64,000 bases of DNA from Eubacteriales bacterium (GTDB taxonomy: Bacteria; Bacillota; Clostridia; Oscillospirales; Butyricicoccaceae): positions 62,001-126,000 of the forward strand of contig JAUNSG010000001.1 of NCBI GenBank assembly GCA_030539335.1. Direction: 5' to 3'. The notes beneath the pieces are model-generated. The model was not told the origin of the DNA. It was given only the letters and a program-made list of their open reading frames with translations, and did no database searches. The position numbers and the translations under genes were made by a program. This document shows, in pieces, positions 49,133-60,147 of the stretch. Position 1 is the first letter of the stretch. The number at the start of each line of letters is the position of its first letter.

Positions 49133-50644
49133 TTACTTGACGACGTTCTGAGACGAGTCCTTGAGCACGACGTCATGCGCGCCACCCTCGACGATCGAGG
49201 TCGCCGATACCAGCGTAATCTTCGCCTTTTCCTGCAGCTCCGGAATGGTCAGGGTACCGCAGTTGCACATGGTGGAGCGAATCTTTGCCAGCGTCATATC
49301 CAGGTTGTCCTTGAGCGGACCGGCGTACGGTACATAGGAGTCGACGCCCTCCTCAAAGGACAGCTTCTTATCGCCGCCCATATCATAGCGCTGCCAGTTT
49401 CTTGCGCGGGCGGAGCCTTCACCCCAGTATTCCTTCATGTAAGAACCGCCGATGACAACACGGTTCGTCGGGGATTCGTCGAAACGGGAGAAGTAACGGC
49501 CGAGCATCAGGAAATCGGCGCCCATTGCCAGCGCCAGTGTCATATGATAGTCGTAAACCAGGCCGCCATCCGAACAAATCGGAATATAAATGCCGGTCTG
49601 CTCATAGTACTCATCCCGTGCTTCTGCAACTTCAATCAGAGCGGTAGCCTGTCCGCGGCCGATGCCTTTCTGCTCACGGGTGATGCAGATCGAGCCGCCG
49701 CCGATGCCGACCTTGATGAAGTCCGCGCCGCACTTGGCGAGGAAGCGGAAGCCTTCCTTATCGACAACATTGCCTGCGCCGACCTTGACGGAATCGCCAT
49801 AGTTCTTGCGGATCCAGTCAATTGTCAGCTTCTGCCACTCGGAGAAGCCCTCCGAGGAGTCAATACACAGGACATCTGCGCCCGCCTCGACCAGAGCCGG
49901 TACACGCTCCTCGTAGTCGCGCGTATTGATGCCGGCGCCAACCATATAGCGCTTGTGCGAATCCAGCAGCTCCAGCGTGTTTTCCTTATGGGAATCATAG
50001 TCCTTGCGGAATACCATATACATCAGGTGCTGGTCATCGTCGATGATCGGCAGAGCGTTCAGCTTCTCATCCCAGATAATGTTGTTTGCTTCCTTCAGGG
50101 TGGTAGATTTCTCACCGACAATCAGCTTTTCAAACGGGGTCATAAAAGTCGATACCTTTTCGTCGCCATTCATACGGCTGACGCGGTAATCACGGCTGGT
50201 GACGACGCCGACAAGCTTTCCGGTCGGGGTGCCGTCCTCGGTGACTGCCATCGTGGAATGACCGGTCTGCTTCTTCAGCTCCAGAACATCATTCAGGGTG
50301 GCATCCGGTGTAATGTTGGAATCGCTGATTACAAAGCCGGCCTTGTAGCTCTTGACACGGGCAACCATCGCTGCCTCCGACTCAATGCTCTGCGAGCCAT
50401 AGATGAAGGACAGGCCGCCCTCTCTGGCCAGTGCAATTGCCATTGTGTCATTGGAAACGGCCTGCATAATGGCGGAAACCATCGGAATGTTGATCGAAAT
50501 CGCCGGCTCCTCTTCGCCCTTGCGGAATTTCACCAGCGGCGTCTTCAGGTTGACGTTCTTCGGCTGGCATGCAGCGGAAGAATAGCCCGGCACGAGCAGA
50601 TACTCGCTAAAAGTACGGGACGGTTCGGAAAAATAATATGCCAT
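49133..50644 (-). CDS. guaB: IMP dehydrogenase
   Basis: 503 residues. Oxidises IMP to XMP with NAD, the committed step of GMP synthesis. The catalytic loop is [18 protein letters not shown] (nucleophilic Cys near residue 320), with [10 protein letters not shown] and [11 protein letters not shown] for substrate binding. Two CBS domains (about 95-220) interrupt the barrel. It is the longer form that lacks the usual GGGSIC-TTR spelling at one position (ITREQ instead of TTR). Own promoter and terminator, so monocistronic. Confidence 0.94.
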   Translation of the reverse strand: MAYYFSEPSRTFSEYLLVPGYSSAACQPKNVNLKTPLVKFRKGEEEPAISINIPMVSAIMQAVSNDTMAIALAREGGLSFIYGSQSIESEAAMVARVKSYKAGFVISDSNITPDATLNDVLELKKQTGHSTMAVTEDGTPTGKLVGVVTSRDYRVSRMNGDEKVSTFMTPFEKLIVGEKSTTLKEANNIIWDEKLNALPIIDDDQHLMYMVFRKDYDSHKENTLELLDSHKRYMVGAGINTRDYEERVPALVEAGADVLCIDSSEGFSEWQKLTIDWIRKNYGDSVKVGAGNVVDKEGFRFLAKCGADFIKVGIGGGSICITREQKGIGRGQATALIEVAEARDEYYEQTGIYIPICSDGGLVYDYHMTLALAMGADFLMLGRYFSRFDESPTNRVVIGGSYMKEYWGEGSARARNWQRYDMGGDKKLSFEEGVDSYVPYAGPLKDNLDMTLAKIRSTMCNCGTLTIPELQEKAKITLVSATSIVEGGAHDVVLKDSSQNVVK

Positions 50645-50695
50645 GGTATCGACTCCTTTTCATCCTCAGTATTCGTAATTTTGATTATTGAATTT

Positions 50696-50723
50696 ATTAT
50701 ACTCGCTGTTTCATAACATGTAA
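50696..50723 (-). promoter_or_regulatory. Promoter of guaB
   Basis: On the - strand TTACAT (50718-50723), 16-base spacer, TATAAT (50696-50701), about 50 bases before the start codon. No purine riboswitch is evident in the short leader. Confidence 0.6.
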
Positions 50724-50811
50724 ACCGCCGCCCCATTGTAAAATCCGTAGAAATTCCCCGGAATTTTGCAGGGATTTTTGCACGAAAAAGAACATTTCCC
50801 CAAAAGTTGAA

Positions 50812-50841
50812 GGAGCAGGCAAATATGCCTGCTCCTTTTTT
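50812..50841. terminator. Strong hairpin between cysS and guaB
   Basis: A perfect 10-bp stem (GGAGCAGGCA with TGCCTGCTCC). The + strand has TTTTTT after it; on the - strand, the direction of cysS, the tail is TTCAACTTTT. It most likely ends the long operon that finishes with cysS. Confidence 0.75.
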
Positions 50842-50868
50842 CATTCATTTTTCCAGAAAATCCTTTGC

Positions 50869-52278
50869 TTAATCCTTATAGCTCCACTGCGTTCCCTGGC
50901 GGGTATCCTTCAAAATGATCCCCTTCTCGTTCAGCAGATAATCACGGATGCGGTCGGCCTCTGCAAAGTTCTTCGCCTTCTTCGCCGCAGCGCGCTGCGC
51001 AATCAGGTCCTCAATCTCGCTGTCGATCGACTTCTCTTCCAGATGCGCGACCAGACCGAGTACCCCGCACAGCTCCATCATGAGATCAAAGCACGCCTGG
51101 ATAAACGCCTTCGTGCAGGACGGGTCCTTGACCGCGGTGTTGATGTCGCGTACCAGCTCAAAGATCGCCGCCAGTGCATCCGCAGTATTCAGATCGTCAT
51201 CCATCGCGCTGATGAACTTCTCGCGATGCGCGCCGAATGCCTCGATCTTTTCCTGCTCTGCTGCGGTCATCGCCTCGCCTTCCAGCTTGGTCAGCAGGAA
51301 CTGTAAGTTCTCCGCCGCCGTATACAGGCGCTCCAGCGATGCCTTCGCCATCATGAGGGAATCCTCGGAATAGTTCAGCGGGGTGCGGTACTGCGCCGAC
51401 AGCATGAACATGCGGATGGTCTCATAGCCATATACCTTGGCGGCATCCCGGACCATAAAGAAATTGCCGGCCGACTTGGACATCTTCTCGTTGTCAATCG
51501 TCAGGAAGCCATTGTGCAGCCAGTAATGGGCAAACTCACAACCGTTGGCACACTCCGACTGCGCGATCTCGTTTTCGTGATGCGGGAAAATCAGATCCTT
51601 ACCGCCGGAATGGATGTCAATCGTCTTGCCGAGGTACTTATTGACCATAGCCGAGCACTCGATGTGCCAGCCCGGACGGCCTGCGCCCCACGGCGTCTCC
51701 CAGCTCGGCTCACCCGGCTTTGCGCCCTTCCAGACGGCAAAGTCCATCGGGTCTTCCTTGATCTCGCCGACACTGATGCGTGCACCAGCCTGCAGCTCAT
51801 CGAGCGGCTGATGGGACAGCTTGCCGTACTCCGCAAACTTCTTGGTGCGGAAGTAGACATCCCCGTTCTCAACCGCATACGCATAGCCCTTGTCGAGCAA
51901 GCTCTGGACGATTCCAATGATGGCGTCCATCGTCTCGGTTGCACGCGGATGCACGGATGCGGCACGGATACCCAGGCCCTGTGCATCTTTGAAATACTCC
52001 TTGATATAGCGGTCTGCGATGACGTCGTAAGTGACCCCCTCGTCATTCGCCTTGTTGATAACCTTGTCATCAATGTCCGTAAAGTTCTGTACGAACGTTA
52101 CCTCATAGCCGCGATACTCCAGATAGCGGCGCAGCGTGTCGAAAATAATAAACGGACGCGCGTTGCCAATGTGAAAATAGTTATAGACCGTCGGACCGCA
52201 GGAGTACATCTTTACCTTGCCCTCTTCAATCGGGACAAACTCCTCCTTGGTACGAGTCAGTGAATTATACAGCTTCAT
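50869..52278 (-). CDS. cysS: Cysteinyl-tRNA synthetase
   Basis: 469 residues, usual length. Charges tRNA-Cys. Zinc ligand C27 (YSCGPTVYN), class I HIGN at 36-39, and KMSKS in DNEKMSKSAGNFF. The anticodon-binding C-terminus ends in GTQWSYKD. Last gene of the operon. The window also encodes its tRNA (29150-29223). Confidence 0.97.
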   Translation of the reverse strand: MKLYNSLTRTKEEFVPIEEGKVKMYSCGPTVYNYFHIGNARPFIIFDTLRRYLEYRGYEVTFVQNFTDIDDKVINKANDEGVTYDVIADRYIKEYFKDAQGLGIRAASVHPRATETMDAIIGIVQSLLDKGYAYAVENGDVYFRTKKFAEYGKLSHQPLDELQAGARISVGEIKEDPMDFAVWKGAKPGEPSWETPWGAGRPGWHIECSAMVNKYLGKTIDIHSGGKDLIFPHHENEIAQSECANGCEFAHYWLHNGFLTIDNEKMSKSAGNFFMVRDAAKVYGYETIRMFMLSAQYRTPLNYSEDSLMMAKASLERLYTAAENLQFLLTKLEGEAMTAAEQEKIEAFGAHREKFISAMDDDLNTADALAAIFELVRDINTAVKDPSCTKAFIQACFDLMMELCGVLGLVAHLEEKSIDSEIEDLIAQRAAAKKAKNFAEADRIRDYLLNEKGIILKDTRQGTQWSYKD

Positions 52279-52320
52279 GCTGAAAAACAGCTCCCTTCTT
52301 CGTTTCTGTCAATGCTGCTC

Positions 52321-52890
52321 TTATTTCTTCGTGGTTGCGCCATCGGCGATCAGTGCCCAATTGCGCTTGAGATAGTCATAGCCGGAATACAGCGTGACGA
52401 GCGTCATCACAATCCCGGCAGCCAGGCAGAGTGTTGCTGCCGCACCGGTCAGCTCTCCGCCGTTTGCCGCAATCTGACACAGGAAAATGACGATGATGCC
52501 GGCGATCTGGACACAGGTCTTCACCTTGCCCGACCAGGCCGCTGCCATCGCCTGCCCCTTGAGCGCCGCAATCGTGCGCAGAGAGGTGATGATGAATTCA
52601 CGCGCCAGAATGATCCAGACCAGTGCACCGGAAATCAGATCCTGCTCGACAAACATACACAGTGCCGCCGTGACAAGCAGCTTATCCGCCAACGGATCGA
52701 CAAACTTGCCGAAGTCCGTAACCTGATTGTACTTCCGCGCAATGTAACCGTCAAGGAAATCCGTAGCGCTCGTGACGAGGAACAGAATCAATGCGGCAAT
52801 CGTACAGCCCGGACCGCCAATCCACATCAGGATGACAAACACCGGAATCAATGCGATTCTCGTCAGTGTAATTTTATTCGCAAGTGTCAT
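52321..52890 (-). CDS. pgsA: CDP-diacylglycerol-glycerol-3-phosphate 3-phosphatidyltransferase
   Basis: 189 residues, several membrane segments. Makes phosphatidylglycerol phosphate. The CDP-alcohol phosphotransferase motif is complete: D44-x2-D47-G48-x2-A51-R52-x8-G61-x3-D65-x3-D69. Located between rimO and cysS, as in many Clostridia. Confidence 0.96.
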   Translation of the reverse strand: MTLANKITLTRIALIPVFVILMWIGGPGCTIAALILFLVTSATDFLDGYIARKYNQVTDFGKFVDPLADKLLVTAALCMFVEQDLISGALVWIILAREFIITSLRTIAALKGQAMAAAWSGKVKTCVQIAGIIVIFLCQIAANGGELTGAAATLCLAAGIVMTLVTLYSGYDYLKRNWALIADGATTKK

Positions 52891-52907
52891 GTCTTGCTTC
52901 CTCCTTT

Positions 52908-54245
52908 TTATTCTGTCGTCTCCGTCGTACCTTCCAGCTCTTCCCCAACGGCTCCGCTGATTCGCACCGGAACAAACTGTCCCTCCTCGACGGAAAACGC
53001 ACTGTCAAACAGGACGCGGCCGTCGACGTCCGGCGAATCCGCATAACAGCGGCCGTAATACAAGCCGGTTTCCGGGTCCCAGCCCTCACACAGGACATCC
53101 AAAAGCTGTCCTTTGACCCGTGCGGCAAAGCTGTCCAGAATCTCCGACTGCAATTCCTCGACAATCAGACGGCGCTGCTGCTTGACCGACTCCTCGACCT
53201 GATCCGGCATCTCCGCCGCCTCACTGCCCTCCTCCGGGGAGTAACAGAACACGCCGACGCGTTCAATCCGTGTCTCACGCAGGAAGGTACACAGCTCTTC
53301 AAACTCCGCCTCCGTCTCTCCCGGCAGGCCGACAATCAGACTCGTGCGCAGGACAACCCCCGGAATCCGGGCGCGCAGTTTGGCAAACAGATCCGAAAGA
53401 TATTCGCTGTTTCCTCGGCGGTGCATCGCTGTCAGAATCCGGTCATTGACGTGCTGAATCGGGATATCCAGATACTTGACAATCTTCGGCTCCTCCGCAA
53501 TCACATCAATCATCTCTTCCGTGATCTCGTCCGGATACAGATAATGCACACGCACCCAGGTAAAGTCCAGAGCGCACAGCTCCCGGAGCAGTTCCGGCAG
53601 CATCGGCTTGCCATAGAGATCGCGGCCATACATCGTGATGTCCTGCGCAACCACGATGATTTCCCGCACACCGGATGCCGCCAGCTCCCGTGCTTCCGAC
53701 AGGATGTTCTCCATCGTGCGGGAGCGGAACTTTCCGCGCAGCTGCGGGATGACACAGTAGGCACAGCGGTTGCTGCACCCCTCTGCAATCTTCAAATAGG
53801 CGTAATGCCGCGGTGTCAGCAGAAGCCGATGGTTTTCCAGCTCCGCCAGACTGATCGGGTCAAACGCCTCATAGGCATGACCGCTGTTTTTCAATGCGGC
53901 ATGGACTGCCTCAACAATATTGGTATAGCTTCCGGTCCCCAGAACCGCGTCAACCTCCGGCATTTCCGTAAGGAACTCATCCTTGTACCGCTGTACCAGA
54001 CAGCCGGTCACGACAAGCGCCTTGAGCGAGCCGCTTTGCTTGAGCTGTGCGGTTTCCAGGATGGTTTCGATCGCTTCCTGCTTGGCCGCCTCGATAAAGC
54101 CACAGGTATTGATTACCGCGACATCGGCATCCGCCACATCGTCCACGATCTGAATCCCGTCCTCCTGAAGCATCGCTAACATATGTTCACTGTCCACCAG
54201 GTTTTTCGCACAACCCAATGAGATCAGTCCCAGTTTCACTGGCAT
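52908..54245 (-). CDS. rimO: Ribosomal protein S12 methylthiotransferase
   Basis: 445 residues. Radical-SAM enzyme that methylthiolates an Asp of ribosomal protein S12. The N-terminal MTTase domain begins LGLISLGCAKNLVDSE with its cluster Cys residues. The radical-SAM C-x3-C-x2-C is in GCSNRCAYCVIPQLRG. A C-terminal TRAM domain follows (about 375-445). LGCAKNLVDSE distinguishes RimO from MiaB. It ends 18 bases before pgsA starts. Confidence 0.96.
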   Translation of the reverse strand: MPVKLGLISLGCAKNLVDSEHMLAMLQEDGIQIVDDVADADVAVINTCGFIEAAKQEAIETILETAQLKQSGSLKALVVTGCLVQRYKDEFLTEMPEVDAVLGTGSYTNIVEAVHAALKNSGHAYEAFDPISLAELENHRLLLTPRHYAYLKIAEGCSNRCAYCVIPQLRGKFRSRTMENILSEARELAASGVREIIVVAQDITMYGRDLYGKPMLPELLRELCALDFTWVRVHYLYPDEITEEMIDVIAEEPKIVKYLDIPIQHVNDRILTAMHRRGNSEYLSDLFAKLRARIPGVVLRTSLIVGLPGETEAEFEELCTFLRETRIERVGVFCYSPEEGSEAAEMPDQVEESVKQQRRLIVEELQSEILDSFAARVKGQLLDVLCEGWDPETGLYYGRCYADSPDVDGRVLFDSAFSVEEGQFVPVRISGAVGEELEGTTETTE

Positions 54246-54266
54246 GGAGTGATCCTCCCTTTTGGT

Positions 54267-54767
54267 TTATTCTTCCTCGTCCAGCAATTCGACATAGCGT
54301 TCCATTGCCTGACGGATCTGCGAAAAGGAAAATCCCTTCCGCTGCAGCGCCGCAAAGGCTTTTTCGTTCCTTGTCCGGTCACTGACATCCCCGTGCAGCT
54401 TTTTTTCCAGTAGCGCAACCATCGCATCCCAGTCCGGCTCAAAGTCCTCCAGAACCTCCTGTGCGATCTCCCGCGGAATCCCGCGGTGCTGCAGCTCCTG
54501 CCGGATGCGAAGCTTTCCACAGCCCTTTGCACGGTAGCTGCGGACAATCATCTCGGCATACGTCGTATCGTCCAACGCCCCGAGAACGCGCATCCGCTCC
54601 ACGGCATACTGTGCACTGTCCTCGGAAAATTCCTTTTCCTTCAGCTTCTGCAGCAGCAGCTTTTCGGACAGCGGCCGCCGTGCCAGCATCGCCGCCGCCG
54701 TGCTGGCTGCCTGCTCATACTCCTCCTCCGGGGTCAGCGGAGGCGCATTCTTTTTTCGTCTCATCAA
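54267..54767 (-). CDS. recX: Regulatory protein RecX
   Basis: 166 residues. Binds RecA filaments and modulates strand exchange. Three-helix repeats are visible ([17 protein letters not shown]-like [34 protein letters not shown]). Its ATG overlaps the recA stop, so the two are translated in a coupled way. Confidence 0.9.
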   Translation of the reverse strand: MMRRKKNAPPLTPEEEYEQAASTAAAMLARRPLSEKLLLQKLKEKEFSEDSAQYAVERMRVLGALDDTTYAEMIVRSYRAKGCGKLRIRQELQHRGIPREIAQEVLEDFEPDWDAMVALLEKKLHGDVSDRTRNEKAFAALQRKGFSFSQIRQAMERYVELLDEEE

Positions 54768-55969
54768 ATATCATCGTCGCCGAAGTCGTCTGCATCAATG
54801 GAGACCGCAGCACTTCTGCGCTTTCTGGGCTTCTCCTCCGACGCTTCCGGCGCCGCTTCCGAATCGGCGGACGATCCCGCCGCATCCTTTTCCTGCGCAC
54901 GGGCACGCGGGCTGTTCGCCAGACGCTCTGCTCTCGCCTTTTCACGCGCTTCTACAATGGCTTTGCGGATATCCGCCTCCAGCTTTTCCGCGATCTCCGG
55001 ATTGTCGCGCATATACTGCTTGGCATTCTCCCGGCCCTGTCCAATGCGGTTGTCCCCGAGATAGAACCATGCGCCGCTCTTGCGCACCAGATTGTATTTG
55101 ACACCCAGATCGACCAGCTCACTGACGCGCGAAATGCCCTCACCATACATGATATCAAATTCCGCTTCCCGGAACGGCGGCGCCATCTTGTTCTTGACGA
55201 TCTTGACGCGCGTATGGCTGCCGATCATCTGCGTTCCATTTTTCAAATGCTCGACGCGGCGAACCTCGATGCGAACCGACGAATAGAATTTCAGCGCACG
55301 TCCACCGGTCGTCACCTCCGGATTTCCGTAGATAACACCGACCTTTTCACGCAGCTGGTTGATAAAGATGGCAACACAGTTGGACTTCGAAATGACGCCT
55401 GCGAGCTTCCGCAGCGCCTGACTCATCAGACGGGCATGCAGGCCGACAAACGCATCGCCCATCTCGCCCTCGATCTCCGCGCGCGGAACCAGGGCCGCAA
55501 CCGAGTCGATGACGATCAGATCAAGTGCGCCGGAACGCACGAGCTGTTCGGTGATCTCCAGACCCTGGTCGCCGGAATCCGGCTGGGACACCAGCAGGCT
55601 GTCAACATCTACGCCCAACGCCTGCGCATAGGCCGGGTCGAGCGCATGCTCCGCATCGATATACGCGACCTCGCCGCCCATCGCCTGTGCCTGTGCGACG
55701 GCATGCAGCGCCAGCGTGGTCTTACCGGAGGATTCCGGTCCGAACACCTCGACAATTCGTCCGCGCGGAAGTCCGCCAATGCCGAGCGCCATATCCAGTC
55801 CGATGGAGCCGGTTGGGATGACGTTGACGTTCATCGTGCTTTCCTGTCCCATCCGCATGACTGAATTTTTCCCAAACTGCTTTTCAATCTGTGCCAGCGC
55901 AATTTCCAGCGCCTTTTTCTTATCGGTAGCCACAGTTACCGGCTCAATATGCTTTTTTTCTTTTGCCAT
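54764..55969 (-). CDS. recA: Recombinase RecA
   Basis: 401 residues, about 50 longer than typical because of a charged C-terminal tail ([20 protein letters not shown]). Drives homologous recombination and SOS induction. Walker A GPESSGKT at 77-84, Walker [21 protein letters not shown] region, and loop L2 [20 protein letters not shown]. No SOS box was recognised; it sits in the middle of an operon one base after prmC. Confidence 0.98.
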   Translation of the reverse strand: MAKEKKHIEPVTVATDKKKALEIALAQIEKQFGKNSVMRMGQESTMNVNVIPTGSIGLDMALGIGGLPRGRIVEVFGPESSGKTTLALHAVAQAQAMGGEVAYIDAEHALDPAYAQALGVDVDSLLVSQPDSGDQGLEITEQLVRSGALDLIVIDSVAALVPRAEIEGEMGDAFVGLHARLMSQALRKLAGVISKSNCVAIFINQLREKVGVIYGNPEVTTGGRALKFYSSVRIEVRRVEHLKNGTQMIGSHTRVKIVKNKMAPPFREAEFDIMYGEGISRVSELVDLGVKYNLVRKSGAWFYLGDNRIGQGRENAKQYMRDNPEIAEKLEADIRKAIVEAREKARAERLANSPRARAQEKDAAGSSADSEAAPEASEEKPRKRRSAAVSIDADDFGDDDI

Positions 55970-55970
55970 A

Positions 55971-56849
55971 TTATTGCTCCTTTATTTCAGAAGAATTTGC
56001 TGGGACATAGGCATGAACCACACGCTGGATCCCCGCCAAATCCTTTTCCATTCCAATTTCAACCAGGCCGCCGAGATGGAACAGCGCCATGATATCGCGC
56101 GCCTGCTTCCAGCCGCATTCGACCAAAATACACGCGCCGGGATTTAGTTTCCCTGCATACCGTTTGGAAAGAATCCGGTAAAAGTCCAAACCGTCCTCCC
56201 CGCCAAACAGAGCCAGATGCGGCTCAAACTCCTTTACTCCCGGGTCCAGCTGCTCCATCTCTTCCGCTGTAATATACGGCGGATTGCAGACCAAAATATC
56301 ATATACGCCGGAAATGTTGTGCATGCGGCGCACATCCCCCCACTGCGTCATGTACCTGGCTTTATCCAATCCATGCCGCTCCGCGTTTTCCCGGGCAACC
56401 TCCAGGGCCTTCGCCGAGATATCGACGCCGACGACCGACGCCTGCGGGACATTCTTTGCCAGCGCGATGCCAATGCATCCACTGCCGCAGCACAGATCCA
56501 GTACCTTGGGATTCTCCCGCTTTTTCGCCTCACGGATCGCCGCATCGCACAGGCATTCGGTATCGCTGCGCGGAATCAGGACATCATTCGTGACGTGGAA
56601 GGTATAACCATAGAAGTCCCATTCCCCGATAATATAGGCGACCGGTTTGCCGCGCAGACGCTGAATCAGCATCTCCCCGGCGTTTTTCCGCTGCGACGGC
56701 GTCACCTCCGTCTGTCTCCAGACCGCTGCATTCCGCCGGTCAACCTCCGCCGCCTTCGCCGCAATTTCCCACGCCTCCAGCTGAGCGGATTCAATTCCGT
56801 TTTGCTGCAGAATCCCCCGAATGGATTCATATAAATTCCATGCTGTCAT
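55971..56849 (-). CDS. prmC: Release factor glutamine N5-methyltransferase
   Basis: 292 residues from ATG 56849, one base after the DUF1385 stop. Methylates the GGQ glutamine of RF1/RF2. Helical N-terminal domain with [18 protein letters not shown] motif [19 protein letters not shown] and the glutamine-binding NPPY in [12 protein letters not shown]. Confidence 0.95.
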   Translation of the reverse strand: MTAWNLYESIRGILQQNGIESAQLEAWEIAAKAAEVDRRNAAVWRQTEVTPSQRKNAGEMLIQRLRGKPVAYIIGEWDFYGYTFHVTNDVLIPRSDTECLCDAAIREAKKRENPKVLDLCCGSGCIGIALAKNVPQASVVGVDISAKALEVARENAERHGLDKARYMTQWGDVRRMHNISGVYDILVCNPPYITAEEMEQLDPGVKEFEPHLALFGGEDGLDFYRILSKRYAGKLNPGACILVECGWKQARDIMALFHLGGLVEIGMEKDLAGIQRVVHAYVPANSSEIKEQ

Positions 56850-56850
56850 C

Positions 56851-57795
56851 TTACCACGCATCCTCACCCTGCTTTTCCGGAATGACTGCCTTCATCGCCG
56901 TGATCGCGACCTCAATCATACTGTCGTCCGGTTCCAGTACCGTCAAATGCTGCAGCATCCGTCCCGGCCAGCTCACAATACGTGACAGCAGGCCATCCGA
57001 ACGACCGGTAATCTTGAGCACCTCGTAGCTGAGTCCGATAATCAGCGGCAGCAGCACGATGCGCAGCGCCATGCGCAGCAGCCTGCTCCGTACGTCAATC
57101 AGCCAGAAAACCAGAATGCTGATAATCATAATCACAAACAGGAAGCTTGTACCGCAACGCGGATGCTCCCGCTTTTGCATACGCACGTTTTCCACGGTCA
57201 GCTCCAAGCCCTTTTCATAGCAATAAATCGTTTTATGCTCTGCGCCGTGATATTCATAGGTCCGGCGGATGTCCTTCATCAGCGATACCAGCCACATATA
57301 GAAGACAAACAGCACAATACGAATGACGCCCTCGATCAGGTTCTCCACCAGATGCGGCACCCGGTCCGACAGCAGCCCTGACAGGAACGCCGGCAGGAGG
57401 ATAAACAATCCCACAGCAAGCAGGACACCGAGGACAATCGATATCGTGAAAATCGCCGATTCGATCTTTTTGGCGCCGATCTTTTTTTCCAGCCAAGCCT
57501 CGAATTTGCCCGGCTCGTAATTCTCGTCCTCTTCCTCCAGAAACCGGGACGAGTAATCAATCGCATGAAAGCCCTCCGCCATCATGGAAATCATATTCAC
57601 GAAGCCGCGGATGATCGGCAGTCCGACAATCGGATACCGCTCCTTGAGCGGATGGTTTTCGGACTCCTCCGTCACAATTTCCCCATCCGGTTTGCGCACA
57701 GCAATACAGGTCTTTCGCGGCCCTTTCATCATAATTCCTTCCAGCACGGCCTGGCCGCCAATGCTGGTCTTATGAAGCACTTTTTCACTGCTCAC
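56851..57795 (-). CDS. DUF1385 membrane protein
   Basis: 314 residues. Typical start SIGGQAVLEGIMMKGP, then several membrane segments (about 110-140, 160-182, 215-260) and YEYHGAEHKTIYCYE, a conserved family motif with possible metal ligands. Function unknown; in Clostridia it is nearly always next to prmC. It overlaps the histidine kinase end by 11 bases. Confidence 0.92.
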   Translation of the reverse strand: MSSEKVLHKTSIGGQAVLEGIMMKGPRKTCIAVRKPDGEIVTEESENHPLKERYPIVGLPIIRGFVNMISMMAEGFHAIDYSSRFLEEEDENYEPGKFEAWLEKKIGAKKIESAIFTISIVLGVLLAVGLFILLPAFLSGLLSDRVPHLVENLIEGVIRIVLFVFYMWLVSLMKDIRRTYEYHGAEHKTIYCYEKGLELTVENVRMQKREHPRCGTSFLFVIMIISILVFWLIDVRSRLLRMALRIVLLPLIIGLSYEVLKITGRSDGLLSRIVSWPGRMLQHLTVLEPDDSMIEVAITAMKAVIPEKQGEDAW

Positions 57796-59407
57796 TGGGT
57801 ATTTCCTCCGTTAGGCCCTGGGTATCGGACAAGTCGGAAGGCTTGGCCGGTTCCGCGATCTTGGTCGGCTCATCGCTGATCAGCGGCGCCACCTCCGCCA
57901 GCGGCAGAGAAACGGTGACACAGGTCCCCTCTCCCTGCTTGCTGGTGATGTTCAGAATGCCGCTGTGCATCCGTACAATCTCATCCGTGACCGCCAGTCC
58001 GATTCCGCTGCCGCGCTGTTTGGAGCTTCCCTTATAGAACTTCTCCTTGACAAACGGCAGCTCGTCCTCCGGGATGCCAATGCCCCAGTCGCGCACACTG
58101 ATGCGGGCGGTATAGCTGTCGCATTCCAGACGAACCTCTACCTTGCCGCCGCTCTTGCCATACTTGGCCGCATTGTCAATAATATTCAAAAAGACCTGCT
58201 TCATGCGGTGACGGTCGCCGTTCACAATACACATCTCTTCCGGAATCTCATAATTCAGCTCGATGTGTTCCTTTTCCAGCATGTTCTGGTACATATAAAC
58301 GGCTTCATACAGCTCGGCGCCGACATCAAACAGCTCCATATTCAGCTTCATTCGGCCGGATTCCAGACGGGTGAATTCCAGCAGCTCCTCTACCATCTGG
58401 GTCAGCCGGCTGCTCTCCTTCTGGATGATACTCAGTCCCAAAAGGACCTCCTCCGGATCGGTCGCGCCGCCGGCGATCAACGTATCACTCCAGCCGCCGA
58501 TTGCAGTCAGCGGCGTGCGCAGCTCGTGCGATACCGACGAGATAAAATCATTCTTCATGCGCTCCGCACGGCCGATTTCCTCCGACATCTGGTTGATGGT
58601 ATCACACAAATCGCCGATCTCATCGTCGTGAATCTTTTGCAGGCGCATGCCATAGCGTCCAACGGTGATCTCCTTGGCAATCACATTGATCTTTTTGACC
58701 GGTTCAATGATCGACTTGATAAAATAACGATTAGAAATAATGACCGTCGCGACAAATGCGCCGCCGATAATCAGACAGACCAGCACCATCAGAGCAACCT
58801 GCCTCCGGACCTTCGCCGTCGAAGAGACATAGCGGACAACGCCGATCAGCTCATTGTTGGAATCATACAGCGGGGCGGAAACCGACATGACATTTTCATC
58901 GGAGGTCGTATCCCTTCCAATCCAGAAGGTTACTTGGTTTTCCTCCAAACACTCCGCAACATCCTTTGTGCCCGGCTGGCTTCCCTGGCTCAGGGAAGAT
59001 GACGATGCCATAATCCGGCTGGAACCGGAGATCGTCTGGATAATCTGGATCTCTACCTTGCTTTTATCCTCACTGCTGGTGACAAACGATTTGCTCGCCG
59101 AAATAAACTGCTCATTGCTCTTATTCATAAAGCGGTTTAAAAAGCTGGCTGTCTGCACCGCGCGGCTCATCAGATTTTCACTCATCGAGTTATAATAATA
59201 GCTCGCCGAAATCATCGCGACAAAAATCGTGATAATCGCAAGCAGTGCCAAAAGAAAGGTCAGCGAGTTGGTCATCCATCGACCGCGCAGACCGCCGCGC
59301 GAACGCTGTACCCGAATCTCATGTACATTATGCTCCGGCTTTTGTTTATTAAACTCCTGCGATATATCCGGAAGTTCCCTGGTATCCGCAGTTACATTAT
59401 TATCCAT
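57785..59407 (-). CDS. Sensor histidine kinase
   Basis: 540 residues. Membrane segments at about 49-70 and 203-225 enclose an extracellular sensing domain (about 71-200) with VMSVSAPLYDSNNELIGVVRY, PAS/Cache-like. A HAMP linker (about 226-280) leads to the phosphoacceptor H294 in SSVSHELRTPLTAIGGW. The ATPase domain has NIIDNAAKYGK (N box), DWGIGIPEDEL (G1) and GSGIGLAVTDE (G2). Acidic C-terminal tail. It pairs with the response regulator nine bases upstream. Confidence 0.95.
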   Translation of the reverse strand: MDNNVTADTRELPDISQEFNKQKPEHNVHEIRVQRSRGGLRGRWMTNSLTFLLALLAIITIFVAMISASYYYNSMSENLMSRAVQTASFLNRFMNKSNEQFISASKSFVTSSEDKSKVEIQIIQTISGSSRIMASSSSLSQGSQPGTKDVAECLEENQVTFWIGRDTTSDENVMSVSAPLYDSNNELIGVVRYVSSTAKVRRQVALMVLVCLIIGGAFVATVIISNRYFIKSIIEPVKKINVIAKEITVGRYGMRLQKIHDDEIGDLCDTINQMSEEIGRAERMKNDFISSVSHELRTPLTAIGGWSDTLIAGGATDPEEVLLGLSIIQKESSRLTQMVEELLEFTRLESGRMKLNMELFDVGAELYEAVYMYQNMLEKEHIELNYEIPEEMCIVNGDRHRMKQVFLNIIDNAAKYGKSGGKVEVRLECDSYTARISVRDWGIGIPEDELPFVKEKFYKGSSKQRGSGIGLAVTDEIVRMHSGILNITSKQGEGTCVTVSLPLAEVAPLISDEPTKIAEPAKPSDLSDTQGLTEEIPSEQ

Positions 59408-59416
59408 AAGCGCTTG

Positions 59417-60103
59417 TTATCCTTCCCACATATAGCCAAATCCACGCACGGTAATAATATATTTCGGCGACGCCGGTACATCCTCCACCTTGATACGCAG
59501 GCGGCGGATGTTTACGTCGACAATTTTCAGTTCGCCGGAGTAATCGCGTCCCCAAACCGAAGAAAGCAGCTCTTCGCGGTCCAATGCCCGGCCCTTATTC
59601 TGCATAAAGGTCTTCATAAGCGCAAACTCGACCTGTGTCAGATCCACGCGGCGTCCATTCTTACGCAGCTCGCGCGCACGCAAATCCAAATGGAATGGGC
59701 CGCTCTGAATCACCTCTGCCGCCACATTGTGGAATCCCATGCGGCGAACCAGCGCATCCACACGCGCGGTCAGCTCCGCCACCGAAAATGGCTTTGTGAC
59801 ATAATCGTCCGCACCGGTCATCAGTCCGGTCACCTTATCCGACTCCTGCACACGGGCTGTCAGCATGATAATTCCGCCCTCATAGCCCTCGGCACGCAGT
59901 GTACGGCAGACTTCATAGCCGTCGATGCCCGGAAGCATGACGTCCAGAATGCAGACGAGAACGTCCGTATTTTTATGATATTCCGCCAGTGCATCCTCGC
60001 CGCAGCCCGCCTGAATGACCTCATAGCCGGCGCGCTTCAAATTGATGACAAGGAAACTGCGAATGTTTTCTTCGTCTTCTAATACCAGAACCTTTTTCGA
60101 CAT
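59417..60103 (-). CDS. OmpR-family response regulator
   Basis: 228 residues from ATG 60103 (AAAGGAG upstream). Receiver domain with D10/E11 and phosphoacceptor D54 (CILDVMLPGIDGYE) and K in TKPFSVAELTARV. C-terminal winged helix with LTQVEFALMKTFMQNKGRALD and VDVNIRRLRIKVED. Partner of the kinase that follows. Target genes are unknown. Confidence 0.95.
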   Translation of the reverse strand: MSKKVLVLEDEENIRSFLVINLKRAGYEVIQAGCGEDALAEYHKNTDVLVCILDVMLPGIDGYEVCRTLRAEGYEGGIIMLTARVQESDKVTGLMTGADDYVTKPFSVAELTARVDALVRRMGFHNVAAEVIQSGPFHLDLRARELRKNGRRVDLTQVEFALMKTFMQNKGRALDREELLSSVWGRDYSGELKIVDVNIRRLRIKVEDVPASPKYIITVRGFGYMWEG

Positions 60104-60147
60104 TTCTGATAAACTCCTTTCTTCAAACTGCCTGTACCGTTTTCCGC

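Noticed and set aside
49175-50716. Long + strand open frame opposite guaB
   Set aside because: Antisense shadow; guaB is unambiguous on the - strand.
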